From: Agreia bicolorata
Lineage (GTDB): Bacteria > Actinomycetota > Actinomycetes > Actinomycetales > Microbacteriaceae
DNA: 64,000 bases
Direction of reading: 5' to 3'
Assembly: GCF_000938265.1 (NCBI RefSeq)
Contig: NZ_JYFC01000008.1
Coordinates: forward strand, 1-64,000
Positions 1 through 8,830 of the stretch are shown piece after piece; the first letter of the stretch is position 1, and every line of letters begins with the position of its first letter. The position numbers and the translations under genes are program-made. Below the pieces are notes generated by a model. That model did no database searches. It saw only the letters and a program-made list of their open reading frames with translations, and was not told where the DNA came from.

Positions 1-128
1 CTACCACCGCCGGAGGCGCCAACCCCGCCTGGGCCGTTTGACGCCCATCGAGTTCGAGACCATCATGAACACGACCGCCGCACTGGCGGCGTGACTACAA
101 CATGTCACCTACTCGTGCAGCAGACCCG
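1..128 (+). mobile_element. Right end of an IS3-family insertion sequence (cut by window edge)
   Basis: The window starts inside a transposase C-terminus (see next entry) and the sequence after its stop reads out toward a GCAGCAGACC-type end around 120-128, as expected for an IS inverted repeat. The left inverted repeat lies outside the window, so the exact boundary and any target duplication cannot be seen; 128 is an estimate. The element abuts a headless OLD nuclease gene, which suggests that it inserted into that gene. Confidence 0.6.
2..94 (+). CDS. IS3-family transposase (OrfB), C-terminal fragment
   Basis: Thirty codons in frame from base 2 end at TGA 92-94. The peptide has the arginine-rich stretch HRRRR, then RLGRLTPIEFE, which matches the usual C-terminus of DDE transposases of the IS3 family (typically RRRHSxLGxxTPxEFE). 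The catalytic D, D and E residues lie upstream of the window. The reading frame happens to be the same as that of the nuclease remnant downstream, but the TGA separates them, so no fusion protein is made. Confidence 0.7.
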   Translation, partial: YHRRRRQPRLGRLTPIEFETIMNTTAALAA

Positions 129-139
129 ACGCCATCATC

Positions 140-463
140 AGTGGCAAGCGGTACCTTGCATTCCAAGTTCCTGAGAGTGAAGGAAAAGCCTGTGGCCGCA
201 CCTTCGAAGACGCCTTCCTCCTCGCTAACCCCTCTGCTGAAGGGCTCACGCTCACGGGCGATATCAGCCAGGACGAGGCCCGCGTTCGCGAGGCTGTGGA
301 CGGTCTGAAGAAGAGCGACTTCGCTTTGCGATTCGCCGTTGAGGAGGTGGGCTGGAAGACCCCTCGATACATTCAACGAGGACTCGACTGGTTACTGAAT
401 TACTCCACCGGGGTTGAACCCGTGGCTGAGGCTCCGAACGACTCGGGAGTGGTTGTTCGATGA
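140..463 (+). pseudogene. OLD-family ATPase/nuclease (GajA-like), C-terminal remnant cut by the IS
   Basis: An open frame without a start codon runs to TGA 461-463. Its peptide contains RYLAFQVPE, CGRTFEDAFLLANP, KKSDFALRFAVEE and PRYIQRGLDWL, a pattern typical of the last ~110 residues of class 2 OLD endonucleases (AAA ATPase plus TOPRIM), the type paired with UvrD-like helicases. The ATPase and TOPRIM parts are missing and IS3-type sequence sits directly upstream. Its stop overlaps the start of the helicase (ATGA), so the two were one operon. Known: GajA and GajB make up the Gabija anti-phage system. Inferred: the IS insertion destroyed the nuclease, leaving the system inactive unless a further copy exists. 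Confidence 0.72.
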
Positions 464-2250
464 CCGCTCCGGAGAGCACCGTTGCTCACAACGCCGAGCG
501 AGCGAGCGAGGAAGCTTTAGCGGCCCTCTTTGCCGCGCTCGATAGTCGCAGGAACTTCAAACTCGAAGCGGGGGCAGGAGCAGGCAAGACCTACTCGCTG
601 GTCCAAGCCCTGCGACGCATACTGAAAAATAAGTCCGTCTACCTTCCCCGCAGCGATCAACGAGTCGCCTGTCTCACTTACACCAAGGTTGCCCGCGACG
701 AGATCAAAGCAAGAACTGATGGAGACCCCGCCATCTTCGCCGATACCCTCCACGGGTTCCTATGGGAGATGATCAGTCCATACCAGAAGGCTCTCTCGGT
801 GGCCCTCCACGCTTCAGAGAGTTGGAAAGATCGTCTTACTGAGAATCCAGAGATCAGTGGGCTGGCGATCGAGTACGACCTTGGAATTCGCGGCGTTCAT
901 GATGATCGAATCACGCTCCATCACAATGACATCCCAGAGTTCGCGATTCAGCTCTTCGGCAATGAGAAGTTCCGGTCGCTCATCACCGACCGATTTCCTG
1001 TCATCTTTATCGATGAGTACCAAGACACCCCGTCTGGGCTTGCTGAAGCGGTGCTATCTGGTCACGGAGACGACCGTACAAGCCCTGTCGTTGGTTTCTT
1101 CGGTGACCACTGGCAACAGATCTATGACAGAACATGTGGTTCGATCGAGCATTCTTCGCTCACATCGATCCCGAAGAACGCCAACTTCCGATCGGACAGA
1201 TCGGTCGTCAGCTTCCTGAACAAGCTACGCCCGGAGCTTCCTCAGGCGCCTCGAGCCGACGCCGGTGAGGGCACAGTCACGGTATTTCACTCCAACTCCT
1301 GGCCGGGCGTCCGTCAAGGCAGAAATTGGAAGGGCCAGATCTCCCAAGAGGCAACCCAAGCATGTCTGGAATGGCTCCAACACGCGTCCCCAAGCAGCAC
1401 ATGGATCCAGGACTCAGAGGATCTGAAGATCCTCATGCTCACGCACGCGACGATCGCGAACGAACTCGGCTACCCGAGCCTTCCAGGGGTATTCGGCTCA
1501 AACGATGCCTTTGCCAACAAGGAAGACCCGGTGATCGAGTACCTTGTCGACATTGTCGAACCCGCCATGCAGGCGTTCTCCGAGCACAAATACGGAGAGT
1601 TGTTCCGCCTCCTGGGGAGCAAGAAGCCAACGCTCAATGCACCGAAGGATAAGCATCGCTGGTCGGATTACTTCGATTCGGTCATCTCGACCAGTCGTAC
1701 GGGCACGATCGGGAACGTGTTGGACCTCTTGAACTCGCAGAATCTCTTCTCCTTACCCACGCGAGTAGCTAAGAGACAACGCGAGTTAAGGGAGGCGCTC
1801 CTGGCTCTCGGCGCGGGAGAGGAACTTAGAGAACCACGAAAACTGGTTGAGCATCGGGCACTACGCTCCGTGCCGTATGCCGAAGTTCGCGCGCTTCGTT
1901 CGTACTTGGAAGACAGCACCGTTTTCTCAACCAAACACTCTGTAAAGGGCGCAGAGTTTGACGACGTGATCGTACTTGTCGGGCGCGGCTGGACCAAGTA
2001 CGACTTCGCCAAGATGATCGCGGCCCACGCTCCGCAGAGCAATCCAGAACTTAGGGAGGCCGGGAGTTTTCAGCACTCACGCAATCTCTTCTACGTCTCC
2101 GCTTCGCGAGCAAAACACAACCTTGCACTGCTGTTCGTTCAAGAGCTCAGCGACGATGCAATCGCGGTACTCGAGGACTGGGCAGGACAGGGGAATGTGA
2201 TCTCGATCGAGTTCGACGAGGCGGGAACACCACGATCGCTCTCCGCGTAG
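460..2250 (+). CDS. UvrD/Rep-like superfamily 1 helicase, GajB-like
   Basis: 596 aa. Walker A AGAGAGKT lies at residues 37-44, the Walker B/motif II DEYQDT near 185-190, and a motif VI-like stretch LFYVSASRAKHNL near the C-terminus, all typical of SF1A helicases. ATG 460 overlaps the stop of the OLD nuclease remnant (ATGA), so translation was coupled. In Gabija, GajB senses DNA ends or nucleotide pools and works with the GajA nuclease; here the partner is truncated by an IS. At 596 aa it is longer than the ~490-aa founding GajB. It is complete by motif content. Expression may now depend on read-through from the IS or on an internal promoter. It could also be called simply an ATP-dependent helicase. 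Confidence 0.8.
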   Translation: MTAPESTVAHNAERASEEALAALFAALDSRRNFKLEAGAGAGKTYSLVQALRRILKNKSVYLPRSDQRVACLTYTKVARDEIKARTDGDPAIFADTLHGFLWEMISPYQKALSVALHASESWKDRLTENPEISGLAIEYDLGIRGVHDDRITLHHNDIPEFAIQLFGNEKFRSLITDRFPVIFIDEYQDTPSGLAEAVLSGHGDDRTSPVVGFFGDHWQQIYDRTCGSIEHSSLTSIPKNANFRSDRSVVSFLNKLRPELPQAPRADAGEGTVTVFHSNSWPGVRQGRNWKGQISQEATQACLEWLQHASPSSTWIQDSEDLKILMLTHATIANELGYPSLPGVFGSNDAFANKEDPVIEYLVDIVEPAMQAFSEHKYGELFRLLGSKKPTLNAPKDKHRWSDYFDSVISTSRTGTIGNVLDLLNSQNLFSLPTRVAKRQRELREALLALGAGEELREPRKLVEHRALRSVPYAEVRALRSYLEDSTVFSTKHSVKGAEFDDVIVLVGRGWTKYDFAKMIAAHAPQSNPELREAGSFQHSRNLFYVSASRAKHNLALLFVQELSDDAIAVLEDWAGQGNVISIEFDEAGTPRSLSA

Positions 2251-2614
2251 GTACTTCCAGGGGCAGGCTATGGGCGGAAGGCCCCTCAAATCGTCGTACC
2301 CACGACGCGCGAGTGATACGTAACTACCGCGAGTCAGAGACGATAGTTCTTAGCCAGCTCGTGTGTCGTCTCATAACGAACCGTCCCCGCACCATGTGAC
2401 CAAGCGTTAAGCGCGAACCGTCCCTCTAGTCGCCTGCGTGGCCCAGCCCCTTGAGGGCGTCGGACGGGCTAGATGCTCGACTCGGAGCGCCCAAGTAGTC
2501 ACCGCGCGAGGGTCTCGCGAAGGTATTCGTGGGCCGCCCCGAACAGGCCGCGTTGTCAGTTCGATTAGGCACCCAACGCGCCTCAGACCTTAGCCCTTAG
2601 CCCTTAGCGAGTGT
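2251..2614. other. Intergenic gap between convergent Gabija and Hachiman genes
   Basis: 364 bp between two convergent transcription units. No ORF with credible coding character was seen on either strand. It holds a short TTAGCCC tandem repeat at its right side. No strong hairpin followed by a T-run was found, so terminators cannot be assigned. Confidence 0.6.
2590..2608. repeat. TTAGCCC heptad tandem repeat (2.7 copies)
   Basis: TTAGCCC TTAGCCC TTAGC is read directly from the sequence, just beyond the stop of the large helicase. It is too short to be a CRISPR or a VNTR of note; function unknown. Confidence 0.8.
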
Positions 2615-5600
2615 TTAAGCAAGAAGGTCGGACGGCCCCAGGTAGTCGAGTTCGACGACGTCTCCTGCTCCGATCGCGGTGACTTTCAGTAGCCCCTGAC
2701 GGCGCAGGTTCAGGTGCGCGGTCAGCACTCCGACAGGCCGGGCATCTGCTGCTTCGAGCACGGTTGTTTCGTCGGAGTGGGAGATCGCTCGGTATGGCTC
2801 ACCGGGGGTGGGCAGGTAGCCAGGAATCCAACTCACCGAAGCCTCGTGCACTTCATGAATCCAGGTTCGTTGACGGAGGACGACAGTGCGGGTGGCGAAA
2901 CTCATCCACAGCTCGCGGGTGATCGGCGTAGGCCAGGACGCGTCTCTGGTTGCGATTTGTGCTGCCTCGGAGATCATCCACTCGTGTAGCCCGGCTGGGG
3001 TCGTGAATGCAGCTTCGGTTGACTCCACCGCGGCGAGCGCTCCCGACCGGGAGGCGAAGCCCGCTCGCATCAGCGTCGACGCGGCCCTGTTCAGGGTGCC
3101 GGCTTCCACAGCAGCGACGCTCAGTCCGGTCTCCGGACTGGATAGGGCCCAGGGGAATGTGTCGGGGGTGGGGTGTGCTGCAGCTCGGACACGGACGGCT
3201 TCGAGTGCCCACGGGAGTCGGTATGCCAAGGTTTCTTCAATGAACTCTGCAGTTTCGAGGCTGTCGTCGGCAGCGAGTTCCACGACTGGGCGTCCGCGGA
3301 GCCACCCGACCAGGATCTCTTCCCAGTTGTCGGGCCGGGTCTTGGGAGTGAAGGGGAAGATTTCTAGCGCGATCCTGGCGAAGCGGGTGATCGCGTCGAT
3401 TGCTTCGTCGTTCATGCCGAGTTGGATGGCAGCTTCGGCTATTTGAATGTGTCGGTTGAGTTGCTCAGCATTCGAATCGAGTTCCCGGCCGGTCGCGAGG
3501 CCAACGCCGGCTAGGTAATAGCCGCGCCGCTGATCTGGTGTCGTGCTCCGCCAGATGACCTCAGCCCGGGCCACGAGACCTGTTCGCAGGGCGTTGCGCA
3601 CAGGTTCCTGGTATCGAGCGATCGTCCGTGCCCACAGTGATGAAACGAGAACGGCATCGAGCGCAGCGCCGAGATCGTCTTCAGCGACTGAGGAGTCGCT
3701 GAGTAGACCGAGGATTGCGCAATCCAGACTCGCGAGTTGGCCCGGCCAAGACTTCATGGATTCGTTTGTGGCTTCTTCGTCTTCGGTGGCAATCACAGGA
3801 AAGGACCAGTCGGCAAGCCCGGTGACGTACTCGGTGAAGTCGCCCCAATCGGTTTCGCCGAGATTGTCGGACATCCTCTGGAGCATGGTGGCGAGGAGTC
3901 GGACGAGTCCGCTCTGCATGTCCCGCAGCTGGGAATCTTCAACGAGCCATTCCCAGTTCTGTCGTGCTCGTCGGCTGGGTTCGAACATCGGGTGTACCAC
4001 GAGTCCGGACGAATCGACGAACGCTCGTCCTGCCCGGCCCACGATGTTGCGGAACTCCGCGGCGTCGATGATCTTCCGGTTGCGCCACAGACTATGCACC
4101 ACAAGCGAGCTTGCCGACAAATTCAGTCCCTGTGCCAGCGTGGGGGAGGAGATCGTGATTTTCAACGCCCCCTGTTGCAGAAGTTTCTCGACTTCTTTCC
4201 GGTAGGGCCCCGGGAGAGAGCCGTGATGTATGGCCACGCCCAGGCGCAGGCAGGCAAGGAGAGGATGATCGGCCCCGAACCATTCCTGGCCGATGCTGAG
4301 CGCGGTGTTCAGGACGGTCGGGTCGCCGTCAAATACGCTGCGAAGCGCGCCTTGCCGGACCAGCTTGACGATCAGTTTGGCAAACGCGTTCACCGAGCTC
4401 TTCAGCGGGCAGAACACCAGGACGGTCTGGCCGTCATCTACAAGGCGCCAAGCGGTAGCCAGAGTCAGCTCTTGCGCGTCTTTCGGGAACGGGAGCTTTC
4501 GTTGCTTGCTGGGGACGGCCTCCGCAGTCAGGAACCGGGGGACATATGGTTCCTCACCGCCGACAGTAATGTTAAGTCTCGCGTTGTCCTCGCGCCAGAC
4601 GACTTCTCCGTATCGGAGGACAGTTGGGCGCCAGTCACTGCTGATCAGTCCATTAGGTTCATCGTCTGTGAGCCAATCAACGAAATCCTTCACCTCGTCA
4701 CCCTCGGGCAGGATCGCTGAGAGGCAGATGATGCGACGAGTCTTCGCGTCGGGACGGCGGAGGAGTCGCTGAATCTGGACTTCGTACCGCACCTCCCGCT
4801 CGCTCGCTCCGATCATGTGTCCCTCGTCCAACACGATCAGCCCGACATCATTGAGCAGGTCCGGATCGTTGCGGAGGGCGAAGTCGAGCTTCTCGGGAGT
4901 CGAGACCACAATGTCTCGGCCCTGGAGGATGCTCTCGTCGACATCGCTGACCCCGGTGGTGCCGTACAAGGATGAGATGGTCTTGCCAAGAGGGACGAAG
5001 GTGCGTTCGAGAGCAGTCTCGGTCTGCGCGGAGAGCGCGCGGAGCGGGGTGACGAACACCACCCGTTTTCCTTCAGCCAGGGTCGCCAGGATGCATAGTT
5101 CTGCGATGCGAGTCTTGCCGGCGCTCGTGGGCAGGGAGAGCACGAGGTTGTCTTGCGTGTTGAGTACTCGTGACGCGGCTTCCAATTGGGAGGGCCAGAG
5201 GTCGATCTCGGATCGGCGTCGGCGGAAGAGCGAGGCGATGAATGTGGCGCGTAGGCGATCCCAGTCGCCAGCGTCCCCGCCTTCCGGCCCCATCGGCAGA
5301 ACCACGTGGAAGCTGGATTCCCACAGTCCCCGAAGCAGGTGAGTCGCCAGCCGATGACACCACCACTGCGGCACCATGCTCAAAGCGGCCGCGCCGCGCA
5401 TACCCACCTCGAGTCGTGCAATGGCCTCCGTGAGGAGAGGTGGTTCACCACGTTCGAACCCGAGCATTGCCACACTGATCGCACCCATGAACGCATCGGT
5501 CAATGCGGCATCGACGATGTCCAAGACATCGGCCTCGTCGTCGTTGTCTTCATCCGGGGCGAGCACCGAGCGCAACTCCTCGGCAAGGCTTGCGTCCGCG

Positions 5601-6103
5601 GCCCGTTCGTCCGCGCGGCTTCCGGAGACGAGCGTCGTCAGGCTATCCAGGTCCCGGAGCATGAGTAGCACCAGGCATCTCTCGGTGGGGGAGGTGTTCT
5701 GATCGTTGCGCGTCGCTGCCAGAAGGGAATAAGCCCTCGCTGAGAATCGAGCGAGATGAAAGCTAGCTGCGGCCACCACCCTGTGAAAGCCCAAGTCCGG
5801 TGTTACCTCCCCGCGGGCGATGACTGATTCGATCGCTGTCGCCGCGTTCTCGAATGCCCGTCGAGATGCCTCGGCAGATCCCTCTAGATCGCTCAGTTCC
5901 AGTCCGTGCTCCAGAAGCGCATACCCGTAGGAGAGGAGATCATGGCTCAGCAGAACGTCAAATGGGGGAGCGTCCTCTGGGAGAACACCTTCGCGCCATA
6001 CCATTGCGCGCGCTTCCCCACGCGCGAGAAGCCGCCCACGGAAGCCTGGCGCCGTTGCCCGACCGATCGCTGCTTCGAGATCCTCAACGCGCCCGGGCAT
6101 CAC
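2615..6103 (-). CDS. Ski2-like DEAD/DEAH helicase, HamB-like (Hachiman defence)
   Basis: 1162 aa. A ~300-residue N-terminal helical region precedes an SF2 helicase core: Walker A TSAGKT near residue 330, DEGH motif II near 430, SAILPEG motif III, and motif VI NIVGRAGRA. A long C-terminal region follows. The DEGH box and Ski2-type motif VI separate it from type I or III restriction helicases. The start overlaps the end of the HamA-like nuclease gene by 20 bp, so the two are co-translated. Known: in Hachiman (AbpAB-like) systems HamB is a helicase that holds HamA inactive until damaged or phage DNA is met. The function here is inferred from this pairing. Codon use is high-GC, closer to the host than the deaminase cassette to the right. 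Confidence 0.75.
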   Translation of the reverse strand: MMPGRVEDLEAAIGRATAPGFRGRLLARGEARAMVWREGVLPEDAPPFDVLLSHDLLSYGYALLEHGLELSDLEGSAEASRRAFENAATAIESVIARGEVTPDLGFHRVVAAASFHLARFSARAYSLLAATRNDQNTSPTERCLVLLMLRDLDSLTTLVSGSRADERAADASLAEELRSVLAPDEDNDDEADVLDIVDAALTDAFMGAISVAMLGFERGEPPLLTEAIARLEVGMRGAAALSMVPQWWCHRLATHLLRGLWESSFHVVLPMGPEGGDAGDWDRLRATFIASLFRRRRSEIDLWPSQLEAASRVLNTQDNLVLSLPTSAGKTRIAELCILATLAEGKRVVFVTPLRALSAQTETALERTFVPLGKTISSLYGTTGVSDVDESILQGRDIVVSTPEKLDFALRNDPDLLNDVGLIVLDEGHMIGASEREVRYEVQIQRLLRRPDAKTRRIICLSAILPEGDEVKDFVDWLTDDEPNGLISSDWRPTVLRYGEVVWREDNARLNITVGGEEPYVPRFLTAEAVPSKQRKLPFPKDAQELTLATAWRLVDDGQTVLVFCPLKSSVNAFAKLIVKLVRQGALRSVFDGDPTVLNTALSIGQEWFGADHPLLACLRLGVAIHHGSLPGPYRKEVEKLLQQGALKITISSPTLAQGLNLSASSLVVHSLWRNRKIIDAAEFRNIVGRAGRAFVDSSGLVVHPMFEPSRRARQNWEWLVEDSQLRDMQSGLVRLLATMLQRMSDNLGETDWGDFTEYVTGLADWSFPVIATEDEEATNESMKSWPGQLASLDCAILGLLSDSSVAEDDLGAALDAVLVSSLWARTIARYQEPVRNALRTGLVARAEVIWRSTTPDQRRGYYLAGVGLATGRELDSNAEQLNRHIQIAEAAIQLGMNDEAIDAITRFARIALEIFPFTPKTRPDNWEEILVGWLRGRPVVELAADDSLETAEFIEETLAYRLPWALEAVRVRAAAHPTPDTFPWALSSPETGLSVAAVEAGTLNRAASTLMRAGFASRSGALAAVESTEAAFTTPAGLHEWMISEAAQIATRDASWPTPITRELWMSFATRTVVLRQRTWIHEVHEASVSWIPGYLPTPGEPYRAISHSDETTVLEAADARPVGVLTAHLNLRRQGLLKVTAIGAGDVVELDYLGPSDLLA

Positions 6104-6857
6104 GGATCACCTTCTCGAACACTCGACGGATGAATGCCTGGTGTTCTGGGACCTGCAGCCCCACACCGAGGCGCCGGATCTTGCCCTTATACGCCTCGGT
6201 GTGATCGCGGAGCAATCTGAGAGAGTCATTGCCAGAAAACGTGAATAGCAGGTGCAATACATCGCCCGATCGGATACGTCCACGAAGCTGAGCCGCGAGA
6301 ATCTTCATGTGCAGCTTGGTTTCGCCCATTTCGCGCAGACGCGCGGCGACGAACATCAGCGCGTGGGGCGTCGGCAGGCCATGCTCGCTCAGCAAGGCGG
6401 CTTCCGCCTCATTCAGTGTCGAAGTCGAGAGACTCGCGCGACTTTTCGCCTCACCCTTGAGGAACTCGAGCTTGTCGTCGTCCACCATGCGAACGCCGAG
6501 GAGATCGTCGCCGCGCATGGGCATCTCGCGGCCGTCCTTCCACCGCAGGCGTGCGATCATGCGGTATCCGAGTTCGCGCGCCACAAACTGGGTGGCGAGA
6601 ATCTCTCCGAGTTCGCCGGACCGGGTCCGCTTACTGACCGGCAGCTTTCCGCTGAGAACCTCCGCCGCCTCCGGCTTGCCGAGCTCGCGTAACACTGCGG
6701 CGATCTCATCCGCAGACACATAATGACGAGGAACGGCGGCAGCGGCCCATTTTACCCCAGCATCAATCGCGACCTCGTCGGCTGGCACCATCCGCACAAC
6801 CTTGTGAGAGCCAACGTTCTCCCGGGTGATGGTCACCCATGTCTTAATCCGAGCCAT
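6084..6857 (-). CDS. DUF1837-type nuclease, HamA-like (Hachiman defence)
   Basis: 257 aa. A GELGEILATQF helix near residue 80, then RGDDLLGV near 114 and FLKGEAKSR near 131-139 form a D...ExK core of the PD-(D/E)XK nuclease fold, as in the DUF1837 family (HamA/AbpA). It precedes and overlaps the helicase gene by 20 bp, the usual hamA-hamB order. Expected role: an effector DNase released by the helicase partner on infection. The regulator gene 6969-8084 ends 111 bp upstream on the same strand, so read-through is possible. Family assignment rests on the motif and the partner, not on a database search. Confidence 0.72.
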   Translation of the reverse strand: MARIKTWVTITRENVGSHKVVRMVPADEVAIDAGVKWAAAAVPRHYVSADEIAAVLRELGKPEAAEVLSGKLPVSKRTRSGELGEILATQFVARELGYRMIARLRWKDGREMPMRGDDLLGVRMVDDDKLEFLKGEAKSRASLSTSTLNEAEAALLSEHGLPTPHALMFVAARLREMGETKLHMKILAAQLRGRIRSGDVLHLLFTFSGNDSLRLLRDHTEAYKGKIRRLGVGLQVPEHQAFIRRVFEKVIRDARAR

Positions 6858-6968
6858 CCGAACAATCCTCCAAAATTGGCCAGGTCAAACGAGTCGTCCG
6901 GCCTGTGATTGTCCGAGACCGGCCGCCGGTAGAGCGGACTGCTCATTAAAGTTCCCACCATTCATGGG

Positions 6969-8084
6969 TCAGACCGCCCGAAGGTTCGCTTGGCTGCGTG
7001 ACCCAGTTTGCGCATTTCCTTCGAGGGAGAACGTCACGAGTCCGAGCATGAGATCCCGCACGTCCTGTGCGCGCACGTCGAGCGCTCGCGCGATCTCGAT
7101 GAATCCTGCGCCTTGGCCACGCATATCGTTCATGACCTGCGTTAGCAGGCTGGAGCTTTCGGCGAGTAGGTCGGAGCCGGGCTCGCTTCGTCGGAAGCCA
7201 GCCATTGAGAGTTGTTTCGCTAGTGTGCTGTAGGTCCAGTCGGAGATGACACCCAGTCGATGCGCGCGAAGATTGAGTGCCATTGCGCTTACATGCCAGC
7301 GCCTCTTGAGCATCAGGATGTCCTCGAGCATCAAGTTGCCGCGGATCGAGCCGAGGACGTCGGCCCGCGGCATTAAGAAGGAACTGGCAAAGTCGTTCGC
7401 GGCCTGCTCTTTTTCCTTGCCGGGCTCAACATGCAATGACCCACCGTGCATGACGAGATGCCCGAGTTCGTGGGCGAGGTCGAAACGTAGCCGCTCGGCG
7501 GACTTATGCACGTTCAGGAAAATCACCGGTGTCTCCCCGTGCCGGAACGAGAAAGCGTCGATGGCTTGCAGTGGCCCACCGGCGGAGTAGACCTTGGCCC
7601 CCTTGGATTCGAGAAGCTGCAGGAGGTTTTTGATCGGTGACACACCAAGACCCCATGCGCCGCGCAGCGCCTCGGCGGCTTGCTCGGGTGGCAGTGAGTC
7701 GTCAGAGTCGAGGAGATCCTGGAGCTCTGGAACCTCTGGAGCCGGTGCCCTATATGTCGCTTCGATCCAGTCCGACAGCTCGATCGCCAGTGTCGACAGG
7801 CTTCGTGCTGTCGCCTCGTCCTTCTTCGCGAGTCGCGACGTCGCCCGAAAATGGAAAGCATCCGACGGCGGGAGTGCCGTGACCGGGCGGTAGAAGAAGT
7901 CGACCGGAAAGTTGAGGACGCGCGCGAACTCACGAACAAGCTCCGGACTCGGTGTCTTCTTAGTGTTCTCGGCTTGAGACACCCAAGGCGCGGTCGTGCC
8001 CGCTTCCGTGGCGAGCGCGGTTGCGGTCATCTGTCGGATGGCGCGCGCCATCTCAAGGCGTGCGGGAATGAAGGTAGTGCTCAT
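6969..8084 (-). CDS. XRE-family HTH regulator with ImmA/IrrE metallopeptidase domain
   Basis: 371 aa. Residues ~5-60 form an XRE helix-turn-helix (ALATEAGTTAPWVSQAE), and the zinc site HELGH lies near residue 204 in an M78/ImmA-IrrE domain, with a downstream AANDFASSFLMPR stretch that carries a glutamate-type context. Such one-piece regulators resemble phage-repressor proteases and toxin-antitoxin regulators. It lies 18 bp downstream of the unknown gene at 8103-8738 and upstream of the Hachiman-like genes on the same strand, so it probably belongs to a single operon with one or both. An inverted repeat at 8771-8790 is a candidate operator. Confidence 0.85.
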   Translation of the reverse strand: MSTTFIPARLEMARAIRQMTATALATEAGTTAPWVSQAENTKKTPSPELVREFARVLNFPVDFFYRPVTALPPSDAFHFRATSRLAKKDEATARSLSTLAIELSDWIEATYRAPAPEVPELQDLLDSDDSLPPEQAAEALRGAWGLGVSPIKNLLQLLESKGAKVYSAGGPLQAIDAFSFRHGETPVIFLNVHKSAERLRFDLAHELGHLVMHGGSLHVEPGKEKEQAANDFASSFLMPRADVLGSIRGNLMLEDILMLKRRWHVSAMALNLRAHRLGVISDWTYSTLAKQLSMAGFRRSEPGSDLLAESSSLLTQVMNDMRGQGAGFIEIARALDVRAQDVRDLMLGLVTFSLEGNAQTGSRSQANLRAV

Positions 8085-8102
8085 CGCGGGAAACCCGGCG
8101 CC

Positions 8103-8738
8103 TTAGCGCCGTGCGACGGTGAAGCCGAAGCCCTCGTCTTCTTCGGTGTCTTCCTCGAACGAGAACGCACCGAGCGCTAGATCGAACGGCGGGAAGATGA
8201 TCCGCTCCGACCAGCTGTCTATCTGCTTGCCGGCCATCGAGGTCGGACGAGACAGCTCCAGGAAAACCATGCCATCACGTTCGTTGTAGAGCAGGATCCA
8301 GAGGTACTTGACGTCGATTTCGCCACCGTCGTCGGTCGGCTGGCCGAACATGGCAATCTGGCCGTTCTCGTCCACGCGACGCGCAAAGGCCGAGCCCTTC
8401 GGGTTCTTGGTGCTCGGCGTGCCCCAGGCGACCCCGGTGAACTCGTCGCCACTACTGGTGATCAGTCCGAGGTTGAGGTCAGTCTGAGAGAAGTAGGGCA
8501 GATTCTGCGGGTCTGAACGCTTCCAGTCGAGCTGCAGCAGCATGAGTTGCTCGTGAATTACCTCGACGGTGCGGTACCAGCGAGTCATATTGGGTGCAGA
8601 CTTCGGCGCGCCCTTCGAGTAGGTGCGACTCTCCGCAGCGCCCACCGCGACGGCACGCTCGAAGACGGTCGCTTGGAGACGCATTGGGTACAGGTGGCGC
8701 GCGAGATCCTCGCGGGTCTTGGGGGTATGAATCGCCAT
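8103..8738 (-). CDS. Hypothetical protein, partner of the XRE/ImmA regulator
   Basis: 211 aa. ATG 8738 was chosen because GAGAGGA lies about 6 nt before it; a longer frame starting at 8804 would run through the operator candidate. No family recognised. The N-terminal half has helix-rich, basic segments, the middle contains aromatic beta-like stretches (LWILLYNERDGMVFLEL), and the C-terminus is acidic (EEDTEEDEGFGF). No signal peptide or membrane segment. It is the first gene of the minus-strand unit that continues into the XRE/ImmA gene and perhaps the Hachiman pair. Conserved pairing with ImmA-type genes would point to a substrate or co-effector. Confidence 0.65.
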   Translation of the reverse strand: MAIHTPKTREDLARHLYPMRLQATVFERAVAVGAAESRTYSKGAPKSAPNMTRWYRTVEVIHEQLMLLQLDWKRSDPQNLPYFSQTDLNLGLITSSGDEFTGVAWGTPSTKNPKGSAFARRVDENGQIAMFGQPTDDGGEIDVKYLWILLYNERDGMVFLELSRPTSMAGKQIDSWSERIIFPPFDLALGAFSFEEDTEEDEGFGFTVARR

Positions 8739-8770
8739 GACGGTTCCTCTCTCGCGGCCGGTGATGAGTA

Positions 8771-8790
8771 TCACTCTAGTGGGAGAGTGA
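8771..8790. promoter_or_regulatory. Inverted repeat, candidate operator of the XRE/ImmA unit
   Basis: TCACTCT-N6-AGAGTGA is a perfect 7-bp inverted repeat 33 bp upstream of the start at 8738, where promoter elements would be. Size and symmetry suit an XRE dimer. That the 6969-8084 protein binds it is inference. Confidence 0.5.
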
Positions 8791-8830
8791 AAGAATTGCC
8801 ACATCGAGTCAGGGTCGGCGTGTTGATGCT

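Noticed and set aside
2590-2608. TTAGCCC repeats as a CRISPR-like array
   Set aside because: Units are 7 bp without spacers.
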